A DNA stretch of 24,371 nucleotides from a virus, in the IMG/VR virus record IMGVR_UViG_3300001680_000220, positions 1 through 24,371 of that record. One strand, 5' to 3'. The number at the start of each line of letters is the position of its first letter. The first letter of the stretch is position 1. The position numbers and the translations under genes are program-made. Positions 7,532-17,355 of the stretch are shown here, in pieces. The notes beneath the pieces are model-generated. The model saw only the letters and a list, made by a program, of their open reading frames with translations. It was not told the origin of the DNA and made no database searches.

Positions 7532-10500
7532 GTGGTGGTTCAGATAAATATAAAAGGCGCTCAGGTAAAACCTGCAAAGCACGTCGTGGATGACAGTGCG
7601 TATAGGGCTGCCGTTGACCGCCACGCAGACAACCAGAGTTTCCTGAAGATGGTTGGTAGCGTGGCTTCTTTCATGGATAGCGTGGAAAAGGAGGGGGTTG
7701 AGAAGGACCGTCAAAAGGCCGCCGGTAAAGTGTCAGTCTGGGAGGGGACCGAGCAAGAGGACCTTACTGCGGATGCCTATAAGAAGGGAGAGGAAGCCGC
7801 CCCTACTACTGATAACCCCACATTCTCACAGCAGGTTGGTATCACCCCGATGGACGTGGACCGCCAGTCGTCCCCATATAGTACTTATAAGGCGATGGAA
7901 TCCATGAACCTGGGTAGCCTGGATGAGATTGGTGAAACTGGGAACGCACCGTTTGATCAGGCCCTCAAAGACTTACGTGTGATAGAGCGCCACAAACACC
8001 AGGAGGCGTTCAAGGCAGGTCACGACGCGAAACTTTTGCGAAGCACCTTCGAGAACGCTCCCCAAGACGCACCGTTACCTAAAAGGCTGGAGGGGGCAGT
8101 AGGAAACTTCGATAAGGTGAAGGGACACCTACTGGACGAGGACGCCTCCACGGATTCCTTCGAGGAGGTTTTCGCTGAAGTTTTGCTGGGAGAGATGGAT
8201 AACGAAACCCTCGGGGACCTCTTGAGATACGATGGGGATTACGTTGCTGACCTGATTGCCGTTGGTCGCCGGGGTGGCCTGAACGCTGTGGCGCTTGGAG
8301 CGATCCAAAGGAAGTCTGGAAGGGTTATCGCCAAAGAAGTAGAGGCAGACCCTGCGTCTATGGCATGGCAGATTGTAGTTGAGAACCCAGAGAAGGGCGA
8401 CTCTTTGAGGTCTCACGCCCTGCCGCACCTATCGCCGGAGGGAAGAGCGCGACTCGATCGTAAGGTGGAGTCTTTCCGTATCATCGAAAAGAGGCTCAAG
8501 AAGACTGGACACCCGCGGAACCCCGAAACATACGGGGAGATTGTGGGTGGACTGCGGGTCGAGGACGTCCATGATTACTTTGCGCACAATAACGACCGAC
8601 AGTTGGAGAACGGCTTTCAGGACGAAGATCTCACCAGACTCCTCACCATGCCAGAGTTTGGCGGTGGGCCAGAGGGGGGTGGTATGCTCTATCGAATCCC
8701 CGTCTCTGGTGCAATCTCCCCGATGGAGCAGGACGTCCTCCCGGAGGGTTACCTCCTGTATTACGGCCCCGGCGAAAGTGTCGGCGGCGGGGGAGGAGGC
8801 GGTGGCGGGGGTGGTTATAGAGCCGGCAGCGGCGGTCGCCGAGGGGGTGTTCGTCCTCCAGAGGTCCACGACGCACTGACCGAGACGACAAAGGATCGAC
8901 CTAACCGTGAGTTGGCAACGAGGATCGCAGAGAAGTACTTCGTCGAGCATCACGGCATGAATCCGGGTTCTTTGACTGACGAGAAGACAATCAAAATCTC
9001 TCATGAATCGGGTGACCCGGAGGCACTTGTAAACATGATCATGACGAAGTATCCAGGCTCCCCTTTAGGAATGGGGCAAGGATTCAGTGTAAAAACCATG
9101 AACAGGCAGATGGACTGGTTAGTGGGTGAGGGTCTGATGATCACTCATGATCCAAACACTGGCTTCCTGCACGCAACATGGGACATGGATAACTTGAACT
9201 CCTTGACCCCGGATGACCTGGATACGCTGGGGATAAGTGAGATCCGTTACCCCGGCGATCACGCTAATCGCCAGTGGTATCAGTTCATTCCTAAAGACCC
9301 CGGTGCCAAGCCCATTATTCAGGGGAGCAGCCAGTGGCAGAAGATCCGCGCCGATGGCATAGCAATGGTGGGCAACTTTCACCCGACGAAGCAGGACTTG
9401 CAAGCGAACCTCAAGGTGGATCTAGGCAAGTTGAAGACAGACTCGGAGAACTACGGAGAGCACGGTATAGAAGCCTTCTCTAAATGGTCAACGGAGTTAC
9501 TAGTCTTCGAATGGCAAAAGCGATGGATAGCAGACCTCATGGGGGTGGACATCAACCACCCGGACGCTCAAGACATGGTAAGGAACGCTGGTGCCGCCGG
9601 GAACATGGTGGCAACTGTTGCAGCGGCGGGCATATACAGAAGAGTACTCAACGGCATGGTCACCAGTCGCTTCAGGATTACTGGGACGACGCCTACCCAG
9701 CGGCTTGCGTCGGTTAGCCGGGCTAGGGGGGCACTCACTGTCGCTCAACTCGACGATTTTCTTGTCAGGGTTCTGAAGGCCACCCCCGAACAGATGGCAA
9801 GGGTGGCGTCTAACGCTGCGGATCAGGTTGCCGACCAATCCCTGCGCCCTGCTCAACGGGGTGCTGCTACTGCACTCGCAAACAGTCAACAGAAATGGAA
9901 TCTTGTCAGGGAACTCGGCGGCAAGGATAAAGCGACAATGAAGACCCTTGATAAGTTCCTCCGCAAAGAGGTAAGCCCACTCAAGGGGTCAGGGACTACC
10001 CTGAAGGAAATAGCCAAGGACGCCGCGAAGTGGACAGGGAGAAACTTGAAGAACCTACCCAAGTTTCTCCTGACAAAGTTTGGGCCACAGGCACTTGCTT
10101 GGTGGCTCATTGAGACTGCGATTGAGGAGGGCACAGACTCATACTTCCGAGTGAAGGGGCTTCATTCCGTAACTGGCCTGAGCCTAATGAAACGGTTCGA
10201 TCAGAATCGAGACGGAGTCATCGACGCGAAAGAACGGGAAGGAATACCCGAGGGCTTTCATGACCGATTCAGTGCGGCAGAGGCGAGGGACGAGGACGGC
10301 AAGTTGGTGAGGGACGAGGACGGCAATGCCATCATCACCCGTGAGGGACTGGAGGAGCAGTTTGGCAAAGGTGGGCGAGACGAGACAACTAAGGAGTTGA
10401 TCCGTCGTAGATGGGGAGACGATGCAAACGTAGAAAGCCCATATACCAACCTCTTCAATGAGGACAACACCGCGCTAGATTACTGGAAGTACGGAGCCCT

Positions 10501-12328
10501 TATGGTTCCTGACGTAGCCCTTGAGTTCATGAGCCTGGGCCAACTTTCATTACAGGAGGTACGAGCCATATGGGGCGGCTTGGCTGCAAAGGCAGAGCAG
10601 TCAAACGATCAAGTTGCGCAAGAACGGCAGTTGCTGAGGAACAATATAGTAGGGGACGTGCACACCTTCCAAAGAAATCTGACACTAAGCGTGGGGCTCA
10701 ACCCAGAGGTTGGCCTTGTCGCAGCCAACGACCTCGCCCATAACTTTGTGAATGCAACACAGATTATGACACCGCCGCCCGGAACTGCAACAGAGTTGAC
10801 TAGTTACAATGACGAACTTGAACTAAATCTGCTGCGTATACCCGAAAGTTATAACGGCCAGCCATTGCGCTCAGGGGTCGAGGCCTTTCTTCAAGGAAGC
10901 ATTACGCCAGGGCGGACGATGGTCTCTGACGAAGAGTATGATGCGCTCGTGCAGGAGATGATGGACGCGAGCAAAGGGTACCCGCCTGGATCACGGAACT
11001 GGTGGTCTCCCTCGGACGTCTCACCTGCCGAGGCTACTGAGTGGTTGAACAAACTAGGCGCAGCAGAGGGTGCAAGCGCAGTGAACGTTCAGCATATGCT
11101 AAGTGAAGAGGGTATGCGAACAGGGTCTGCTGCAGACTTTGTAGAGACGCTCGACCTGACCCGTGGTGGTCCCCTGGAGCCTTACCTGCATGAGTACGCC
11201 AGGTACGCTGCGCTTCTGAAAACACCCGCGGGTCGTGGAGAGTATCAGGGGGCCGATCCCAAGACTATCCCAGGGCTCGCTGCTCATTCGTCACCAGAGG
11301 AACTTGAATCCCAACCAATAGATGGAATGGGTTACCTCGCGTGGGTGGCAGATGGGTGCCCGATTGTAGGTTCTGATGGATCATTGATGAGGAGTCGGAG
11401 CATCAAGGTGTCTGACGCCTTGGGGCTGGACGTGTCTAGCGATTACATGGGTCTAGCCAGCGTCAACTTGGGCAAGATAGACGGGACCATCTCGTTTACC
11501 TCTTACCTGACGGGGGATGTCCCACCCTTCCTCAAATACCTGGACCTGGAGAGGGTCACCCCCAGTAACCCTGCCGAGATGAAGGCAGCATATAATGACT
11601 TCCTTGAACTAGCAGACATGGTCGCCTACGGCCAAGGAAGGGAGGGGATAACCAAAGCCCAGGGGTTATGGGATCAGGTAGTAGGCACCCAGCAAGAAGC
11701 GGTGCGAGCATTGGCTACCGGATACGAAAGGTGGGGCAGGATCAGAAAGGCTCGGTACGATGCTAAGGAAGGGATGCTCTACACGCAGGAGAACATGGAA
11801 CGCCTGGATGAGATGACCGCTCTGCCAGGTGCGTCTTCAGGGCGCCAGTGGAAGGAGACCATTCAGGCCGACGCTCTCATGCAGTTGGATGGTGTCACAC
11901 CGGGTGGGTTGGACTGGCCGGCAGGAAGGTACTCGGACACTCGACCGGGAGCCATCTGGGATTTCTCAGAAGCGGAATCACCGATCGAAGTCGAAGAACA
12001 GATCGTCAAGGACATAGAGTACCTCAACGAAAAGATCACCATGGAGTTGGGTAGGGCTCCAACAGCCATGACTACTGCGAGTGGTCAAGCGAGTGCCACT
12101 TCTCGTGCCAAGAGGGTCGCGAGAATGGAGGAGGCGATCAAGGTGTTGCGTAACCTGCGCTACCGCACACGCCTGGTAAACGATAGCCAGGCCAGGCAGA
12201 GGGAGTCCCGCACAGGGATGCCATCACTCTTTAGTGACAACACTTTGCGCTGGGAGGCTTGGCATACGATCCCCCAAGACCCAACAAGGAAACTAACTCC
12301 AGAAACAGACAGGAGGCGCAGAGAATAA
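7532..12328 (+). CDS. Giant internal virion protein (gp15-like position) with EF-hand motif
   Basis: The product is 1598 residues, mostly hydrophilic and helical, in the slot of T7 gp15 (747 residues). I do not recognise a catalytic domain, and no lytic transglycosylase signature is visible. An uninterrupted run of 11 glycines at residues 418-428 (8783-8815), followed by an Arg/Gly stretch, looks like a flexible linker between an N-terminal domain (1-410) and the rest. Residues 890-901, DQNRDGVIDAKE, form a textbook EF-hand loop, followed by a degenerate second loop around 927-938. A mildly hydrophobic segment lies near residues 840-865 (FGPQALAWWLIE). The start is GTG at 7532 or the GTG at 7535; GAGGT at 7526-7530 suits 7535 better. 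The stop overlaps the next ATG as TAATG. The ejection role is inferred from position and size. Confidence 0.65.
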   Translation: MVVQINIKGAQVKPAKHVVDDSAYRAAVDRHADNQSFLKMVGSVASFMDSVEKEGVEKDRQKAAGKVSVWEGTEQEDLTADAYKKGEEAAPTTDNPTFSQQVGITPMDVDRQSSPYSTYKAMESMNLGSLDEIGETGNAPFDQALKDLRVIERHKHQEAFKAGHDAKLLRSTFENAPQDAPLPKRLEGAVGNFDKVKGHLLDEDASTDSFEEVFAEVLLGEMDNETLGDLLRYDGDYVADLIAVGRRGGLNAVALGAIQRKSGRVIAKEVEADPASMAWQIVVENPEKGDSLRSHALPHLSPEGRARLDRKVESFRIIEKRLKKTGHPRNPETYGEIVGGLRVEDVHDYFAHNNDRQLENGFQDEDLTRLLTMPEFGGGPEGGGMLYRIPVSGAISPMEQDVLPEGYLLYYGPGESVGGGGGGGGGGGYRAGSGGRRGGVRPPEVHDALTETTKDRPNRELATRIAEKYFVEHHGMNPGSLTDEKTIKISHESGDPEALVNMIMTKYPGSPLGMGQGFSVKTMNRQMDWLVGEGLMITHDPNTGFLHATWDMDNLNSLTPDDLDTLGISEIRYPGDHANRQWYQFIPKDPGAKPIIQGSSQWQKIRADGIAMVGNFHPTKQDLQANLKVDLGKLKTDSENYGEHGIEAFSKWSTELLVFEWQKRWIADLMGVDINHPDAQDMVRNAGAAGNMVATVAAAGIYRRVLNGMVTSRFRITGTTPTQRLASVSRARGALTVAQLDDFLVRVLKATPEQMARVASNAADQVADQSLRPAQRGAATALANSQQKWNLVRELGGKDKATMKTLDKFLRKEVSPLKGSGTTLKEIAKDAAKWTGRNLKNLPKFLLTKFGPQALAWWLIETAIEEGTDSYFRVKGLHSVTGLSLMKRFDQNRDGVIDAKEREGIPEGFHDRFSAAEARDEDGKLVRDEDGNAIITREGLEEQFGKGGRDETTKELIRRRWGDDANVESPYTNLFNEDNTALDYWKYGALMVPDVALEFMSLGQLSLQEVRAIWGGLAAKAEQSNDQVAQERQLLRNNIVGDVHTFQRNLTLSVGLNPEVGLVAANDLAHNFVNATQIMTPPPGTATELTSYNDELELNLLRIPESYNGQPLRSGVEAFLQGSITPGRTMVSDEEYDALVQEMMDASKGYPPGSRNWWSPSDVSPAEATEWLNKLGAAEGASAVNVQHMLSEEGMRTGSAADFVETLDLTRGGPLEPYLHEYARYAALLKTPAGRGEYQGADPKTIPGLAAHSSPEELESQPIDGMGYLAWVADGCPIVGSDGSLMRSRSIKVSDALGLDVSSDYMGLASVNLGKIDGTISFTSYLTGDVPPFLKYLDLERVTPSNPAEMKAAYNDFLELADMVAYGQGREGITKAQGLWDQVVGTQQEAVRALATGYERWGRIRKARYDAKEGMLYTQENMERLDEMTALPGASSGRQWKETIQADALMQLDGVTPGGLDWPAGRYSDTRPGAIWDFSEAESPIEVEEQIVKDIEYLNEKITMELGRAPTAMTTASGQASATSRAKRVARMEEAIKVLRNLRYRTRLVNDSQARQRESRTGMPSLFSDNTLRWEAWHTIPQDPTRKLTPETDRRRRE

Positions 12329-15300
12329 TGCCTCAAAATGACCCGAGTCTCGCTGACCCCGGCTTCTTCCTGCGTCCGTACACGGGGGAGAGATCATGGG
12401 GCGGCACGAGCAACATCGCACGTGCGCAAGTTGCGACCCCTTCAACCTGGGGTGCTTATATCCGCCAGGAGTTGGGTATGGCCGGCACCGCAAGCAGGCT
12501 CTACGAAAACCCTGACTTGGCAATCACCGGGAATGACCCGGTCTTCGCCGGGATAGCACGGTGGGCCATCGGATTGTCTGGCAGTTTAGCGGCGGCGCTT
12601 GGCCCAGGTACTCAGCAAGAGTATGCCGGCATGATCGACGAGACCGTGGAGGACGCTTACTCTTCCATGCTGACGGGCTTGCTCGGGTATACGCCAGCAC
12701 CTGAAGACTATAATGGCCCCGTGCCTGAAAGCCTCAAGGAGGATAAAGCCAGGGAGTTTCTTCGTCGCATCAATGCGGAGGCCACGCTTGAGGGACGCAA
12801 TGCCATACTCATACAGGTTGAGCAGGAGTCCCGTGACCGGGACGCGATCTCCAGGGCAGGGATAGCCAAACTCCTCACGGTGGGCTTGCTCTCACTGCCA
12901 TTCGACGAGTCGTTCTGGATAGATCTCTTCGTCACGAAGGGGGCTCTCAAGATAAACAGGGTCCAACAGATGGCCCGGATGCATAAGATCATAGGTGCTG
13001 CTGGCCTCGGCGCGGTAGGCGCTGGAGTTTCTGGTGGGATCAGAGAGGCTATCTTGTTCAAGGGGCAGTACTCAAGGACAGCCGACGAGGTCCTTCAAAA
13101 CATAAAGATTGAAGCGGCCTTCGGTGGGCTACTGGGCGCTGCCGTTGGCACCATGTCAACCACGTACCGGGCAGCAGTGCGTGCAAGGTACGGGGCCGAT
13201 AATGTCCACGACGCAGTGATCAAGGCTACCGACTCGATTGCTTCCAATGTCGCAAACAACCGTGGGCTAAGCAGGCGTGTAAACAGTCTACTGGATGCCT
13301 TCCAGGCCGACAGGAACATCGACGAAGCCAGGTTAGATTCAGTGTTGGATGAGGTACTCGACGGTGCCGGCAACCGGAACATCGTGGAACTGGTTGGCTT
13401 ACGGAAGGGTACCTGGAGGAACTCACTACTGAATAAGTTCTTCTTCTTGACACCTAATATCAGGTTTGCCTCCAGTAGGTTGAGGAAGCCACGCGAACTG
13501 ATCGACCAACTGACGGACACAGGCCTGGCAAAGACGGGTAGCACTGGTGGCACTAGCCTTGAGCGATTGAAGATCCTCATGGAAGTCCAACAGGACGCTG
13601 CCCGCATGGAGACCTCCGACATATTCAGGCTTGCACAGTCAGAGGGGGCCAACATAAAGGACGAGACGGTGTTCGATCGAGCAGTGGAGGTGCTGTATCG
13701 GCGTGACCCGTCAGGTCAGTTCGACGTCCCCGATCGTATCGAGTCCACGCTCAACGGGACACGGGTCAACATCCTGGAAATGGACGAGGCAATCAACGCC
13801 AAGGGGAAGGCAGCCCTGCAAAAGGCAACGAAGAAGTTCGCTGAAGAGCAGGCGATCTGGGACATGATAGGCATACACTCCGGTTTGATGGACGCCAACA
13901 GCATGAAGAAGATACGCAAGTTCTACAAAGATGCTCATGGAGAGAACTTTGTTCACCGCATCATTGACCGGGAAGGCGTGGCCCTTGACACGACGGGGGC
14001 AACGGACGCTGTCATGCGTGGAATGGAAGACCTCCAGACTAAAATGACACCCAGATACCAGGCTGAACTAAGCGCCAAGAGAGATGAGTTGTTGCGTGTG
14101 GAAGCCTCACGGAACTCCACCAACGGCGCTGAGATTACCGTTGAGGTAGATGGCATAAATCTGCGGATAGCCGAACTGGAGAAAGAACTGCTTGGCCTTG
14201 TCCCTAGCGTCTCGCGAGCCAGGGGTATTGTTGAGACGTGGGCAACCAGCGTTGACGGGTATGTCCGTCCAAGCATGGGGTCAGGTGAGCGAACCGTTTT
14301 GATCAAGGACGAGTTCATTGAGCCCTACTTGATACAAAGCGTTGAGGCCCAGAGATCTGCGTTCTACTCGAACAACGGGTTGAAGGGGGTGGCCTTCCGT
14401 AAACTCGGAAGCAGGGAGTCCCTCAAGTATACCAAGAGGTCGTTAGAGATCCACGAGAGGATGGACGAACTGGAGGTGAAGATCCGTGAGGCCACAACGG
14501 ACAACGTAAGGCAACGGCACAACAAAGAGTTGCAGGATCTTCTAGAAGAGGTCGATGTCATAACCAACGCGGCAAGGTTGTATACCGACATACGGTTGGC
14601 AACCCTGCTCAATGACGCAGAGGTTGGGGTGAACCTTCAAAAGGTCAGGGTCTTGGAACGGAAACTACTCGCTGCCTCACGGGCAAATAATCGTGCTAAC
14701 TTCCTGACCTTACGTGGGGAGTTCAACGCACTATCGAAGGATTTTGTAGAGGTGCATAGGATCTCCGATACGGGTAAGGCGCAAGGGCAGATAGCAGAGC
14801 ACAAGGACATACTCCTTTATAGACCTCGTGAAGATCCCTCAATAGGGATGGACGTCAACCTCCGTGCAGCCCTCCTTGAAGATCCAACGTCCGAGTATGC
14901 CACTGCTGCTATTCGTCTAGCGCGTAAGCAAACCATCGAAAGCAGGAAGCGCATAACCGAGATCGAGATCGGGGACAATGCGAGTAACCGCAACTTCAGG
15001 ATGGAAGCCTCCATGAAGCGAGAGGTTATAGCCAATGGCGACACTGCCAAGGACATGAAGGAACTTGAGAGGATCGTCAAGGACTTGCGGGTGATCAATG
15101 AGAGGATCTTCGGTAACCGGGGAGCCTCCTCCTCTGATCCATTCAAAAGCCTCGGCCCCCTGTTCAGGAACTACAACTACATGACGAGCATGGGTCAGGT
15201 GACGCTCTCCAGTTTCCCTGACATTGCCATGGGTGTATTCACCTCGGGCGTAGGACCGTACGTCTCTTCTATCTACCGCTACTCACGGCACGTTGTGCAG

Positions 15301-16659
15301 AGAATGATGAGCGACGCCTCACCAGACGAGCGATACTTCATGATGGACATGACCCACTCACTTGAGGCCAATGCCACGGGGGCTCGTGTGCGTGAGATCA
15401 TGCAGTTTGATAGAGCAGGCCCACAATCCTACACCCGGAGGAAGAAGAGCATAGGCAGAAGACTCACCGAGGCCAGTCGAACTGGGTCGCAAGCGATGAC
15501 TCGGTACTCCCTACTCGGAAGTTGGAATGGCTTCTGGAAGGCAGTCAACAATGGCGCTGCTGCTTCCAGGGTCGGGAGGATTGCCAACAAACTTGGCAGT
15601 GGAAGAAACATTGGGAAGAGCGACAAGCGGTTCCTTGAGATGCTTTCGTTGAACGAAGTGGACGTTCGTGACATGAATGTTCTCTACCGGCAGTTCGGTG
15701 AGACTGAATCCACCGGCCTTGGCTCCAAGTTCTACTACACCATGTCCCAGAACTGGCAAGGTGCGGCGGGGAATCTGAATGCTGGCCGTGTGGCCCAGTT
15801 GAAGTCAAGGCTCAACGGTGCGCTATCCCGCAACAGCGATCTGTCGATCATAACACCTGGGGTTGGCTCCCTGCCGAGCATAGCAGACAGGTCCGAAGGC
15901 TTCTCGATGATCTTCCAGTTCAAGAGGTTCTTCTTCACTGCCACCGAAAACCTATTGATCCCCATGATACAACGGGTGGGCACTGGAGATATGCAAGCCA
16001 TGATTGCCGGCGCTGGGCTTATCCTCTGCGGAGGGATAGTTACTGCAGCCAAAGCAGCCATGCGCGGAGAGGACCCCTTCCCTCACCTTTCAATCGACGA
16101 CGGGGGCAGGAAGAAAACGTCCACCAAGGAAGAGTACTACAGAAACGTGGTGTCCCTTGTCTTCAACGCAGTGGACCGATCGGGAATCCTCGGGATCATG
16201 GCAGAGCCATTACAGGTGTTATCGAAGGCTGGCTACGATCCAGTGCAGGTGTTGACAGGTGGAAAGGAGTCCCTTGGTAGGGCCAAGTCTAAACCAATCA
16301 CTGAGATGCTGATGGGCCCAAGCATGGGTAAGTTGCAATCCCTCTTCGAGGCAGTGACGTCAACAGTTGGGCTTGCTACAGGAGTTGACCCGCTAACCCC
16401 GCAGGCCACCAAGGACTACTTGGCAGTGGTGCCATTCCAGAACCTACTGCCCTTCACGCTTCTGTCGAACACCGCCTTCTCTCTGCTAGAAGCGGACGAC
16501 TCGGCGGAACGCTCGAACAGGCTTCGCCCAGACTTCGGGGAGAAGACAGCAGCAGACTTCTACTACGATCAGTTCAAGTTCATCGAGCACAGGCTAGCCC
16601 CTTTGCTAGTCGAAACAGATTACTCCAACTACGAGCCACGAACGGCGATTGTGCAGTAG
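12328..16659 (+). CDS. Giant internal virion protein (gp16-like), DNA ejection
   Basis: This product is 1443 residues from the ATG that overlaps the previous stop (TAATG), with AGGAGG 11 bases upstream. An upstream in-frame TTG at 12259 would add 23 residues but lacks a well-spaced ribosome site. Glycine-zipper hydrophobic segments occur near residues 220-240 (IIGAAGLGAVGAGVSGG), 262-280 (GGLLGAAVGTM) and 1225-1246 (MIAGAGLILCGGIVTAA). The blocks MTSMGQVTLSSFPDIAMGVF (about 950-970) and FQFKRFFFTATENLLIPMIQ (about 1196-1215) are the recurring signature I associate with large phage internal proteins of the gp16 type, which insert into the host inner membrane and help pull in DNA. The middle (600-900) is coiled-coil-rich and full of charged residues. 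No transglycosylase domain was seen at the N-terminus. Confidence 0.7.
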   Translation: MPQNDPSLADPGFFLRPYTGERSWGGTSNIARAQVATPSTWGAYIRQELGMAGTASRLYENPDLAITGNDPVFAGIARWAIGLSGSLAAALGPGTQQEYAGMIDETVEDAYSSMLTGLLGYTPAPEDYNGPVPESLKEDKAREFLRRINAEATLEGRNAILIQVEQESRDRDAISRAGIAKLLTVGLLSLPFDESFWIDLFVTKGALKINRVQQMARMHKIIGAAGLGAVGAGVSGGIREAILFKGQYSRTADEVLQNIKIEAAFGGLLGAAVGTMSTTYRAAVRARYGADNVHDAVIKATDSIASNVANNRGLSRRVNSLLDAFQADRNIDEARLDSVLDEVLDGAGNRNIVELVGLRKGTWRNSLLNKFFFLTPNIRFASSRLRKPRELIDQLTDTGLAKTGSTGGTSLERLKILMEVQQDAARMETSDIFRLAQSEGANIKDETVFDRAVEVLYRRDPSGQFDVPDRIESTLNGTRVNILEMDEAINAKGKAALQKATKKFAEEQAIWDMIGIHSGLMDANSMKKIRKFYKDAHGENFVHRIIDREGVALDTTGATDAVMRGMEDLQTKMTPRYQAELSAKRDELLRVEASRNSTNGAEITVEVDGINLRIAELEKELLGLVPSVSRARGIVETWATSVDGYVRPSMGSGERTVLIKDEFIEPYLIQSVEAQRSAFYSNNGLKGVAFRKLGSRESLKYTKRSLEIHERMDELEVKIREATTDNVRQRHNKELQDLLEEVDVITNAARLYTDIRLATLLNDAEVGVNLQKVRVLERKLLAASRANNRANFLTLRGEFNALSKDFVEVHRISDTGKAQGQIAEHKDILLYRPREDPSIGMDVNLRAALLEDPTSEYATAAIRLARKQTIESRKRITEIEIGDNASNRNFRMEASMKREVIANGDTAKDMKELERIVKDLRVINERIFGNRGASSSDPFKSLGPLFRNYNYMTSMGQVTLSSFPDIAMGVFTSGVGPYVSSIYRYSRHVVQRMMSDASPDERYFMMDMTHSLEANATGARVREIMQFDRAGPQSYTRRKKSIGRRLTEASRTGSQAMTRYSLLGSWNGFWKAVNNGAAASRVGRIANKLGSGRNIGKSDKRFLEMLSLNEVDVRDMNVLYRQFGETESTGLGSKFYYTMSQNWQGAAGNLNAGRVAQLKSRLNGALSRNSDLSIITPGVGSLPSIADRSEGFSMIFQFKRFFFTATENLLIPMIQRVGTGDMQAMIAGAGLILCGGIVTAAKAAMRGEDPFPHLSIDDGGRKKTSTKEEYYRNVVSLVFNAVDRSGILGIMAEPLQVLSKAGYDPVQVLTGGKESLGRAKSKPITEMLMGPSMGKLQSLFEAVTSTVGLATGVDPLTPQATKDYLAVVPFQNLLPFTLLSNTAFSLLEADDSAERSNRLRPDFGEKTAADFYYDQFKFIEHRLAPLLVETDYSNYEPRTAIVQ

Positions 16660-16671
16660 CAAGGAAGCATG

Positions 16672-16896
16672 ATGGAAGACCTGCTAAAAGAGTTAGTGTT
16701 GCAAGCCCCGTGGGGAGTAGCCATAATCATAGTGGTAATGGCATTCTTGCGGCACCTGAGCAAGATCAGCGTGTCGATGACTGTCGCGTTGAAACAAAAC
16801 AGTGACGCTATCTGTCAAGTCGCCAAGGCTTTGGCTAGACTAGAGGAACGAGTTGAGTCCATGCACGAAGAACTGCGGGGGCGGGGGGTGCGTTGA
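16672..16896 (+). CDS. Small single-span membrane protein, holin-like
   Basis: The product is 74 residues: a short N-terminus, one strong transmembrane segment (WGVAIIIVVMAFL, about residues 14-29), then a charged helix predicted to coil (QVAKALARLEERVESMHEEL). The layout resembles small BhlA/UviB-type phage holins, but I claim no specific homology. The ATG at 16672 is preferred to the one at 16669 because AAGGA at 16661-16665 is then 6 bases away. The next gene starts with TTG overlapping this stop (TTGA). Being beside a spanin-like gene supports a lysis role; an accessory virion membrane protein is the alternative. Confidence 0.5.
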   Translation: MEDLLKELVLQAPWGVAIIIVVMAFLRHLSKISVSMTVALKQNSDAICQVAKALARLEERVESMHEELRGRGVR

Positions 16897-17348
16897 GCAA
16901 GGGGAAGATTGCGTTCACTGTTGTCAGACGCGCTGTTCGTGCCGCTCAAAAGGGTCTCCAACGATCGAGGAAGAGGATCCCAAGGGGCAAAGACAAGCCG
17001 ACGTTCCGAGTAGACCCTAATGACAGCATGAAACTTCAGAAATGGCGACCACCACCACCCCCGCTGGGTAACGCACACCAAGCAGGACAAACGTGGCAAG
17101 GAGTCGTTGCTGAGAAGCGCCTGCGGAGGCAAACCAGAATAGTTATTGGAGGTAGCATTGTGGTTGGGGCGGCACTCGTTGCTGGGGGACTAAGCGAACT
17201 CCGAAAGAGTCAGGAGCGTAGGGCAGCCATCTTGGCCGGCCCACCAGCACCCCGCAAGAGGCTACTGCTTCCACAACAACGTAACATAAGAGCGTCCAAG
17301 TTCAGGTTTCCGGGCATGAGAAAGAACGTGGCTAGAAAGGCCAAGTGA
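16893..17348 (+). CDS. Small very basic membrane protein (MSKGKIA family)
   Basis: This is a 151-residue protein of unknown function, packed with Arg and Lys throughout. It has an amphipathic basic N-terminus (MSKGKIAFTVVRRAVRAAQK), a pentaproline at 53-57 and one clear transmembrane segment at about 83-100 (IVIGGSIVVGAALVAGGL) flanked by Arg on one side. The TTG start overlaps the preceding TGA, and this start gives an N-terminus nearly the same as the next gene (MSKAKIA), which supports it. A G-rich stretch just upstream is the only ribosome site. It may bind nucleic acid or anionic lipid; no function is assigned. Confidence 0.65.
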   Translation: MSKGKIAFTVVRRAVRAAQKGLQRSRKRIPRGKDKPTFRVDPNDSMKLQKWRPPPPPLGNAHQAGQTWQGVVAEKRLRRQTRIVIGGSIVVGAALVAGGLSELRKSQERRAAILAGPPAPRKRLLLPQQRNIRASKFRFPGMRKNVARKAK

Positions 17349-17355
17349 GGTAGTT

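Noticed and set aside
12259-12327. TTG start giving a 1466-residue gp16-like protein
   Set aside because: The upstream GGGAGG is too close, and the ATG at 12328 overlaps the preceding stop in the same TAATG manner as other genes here.
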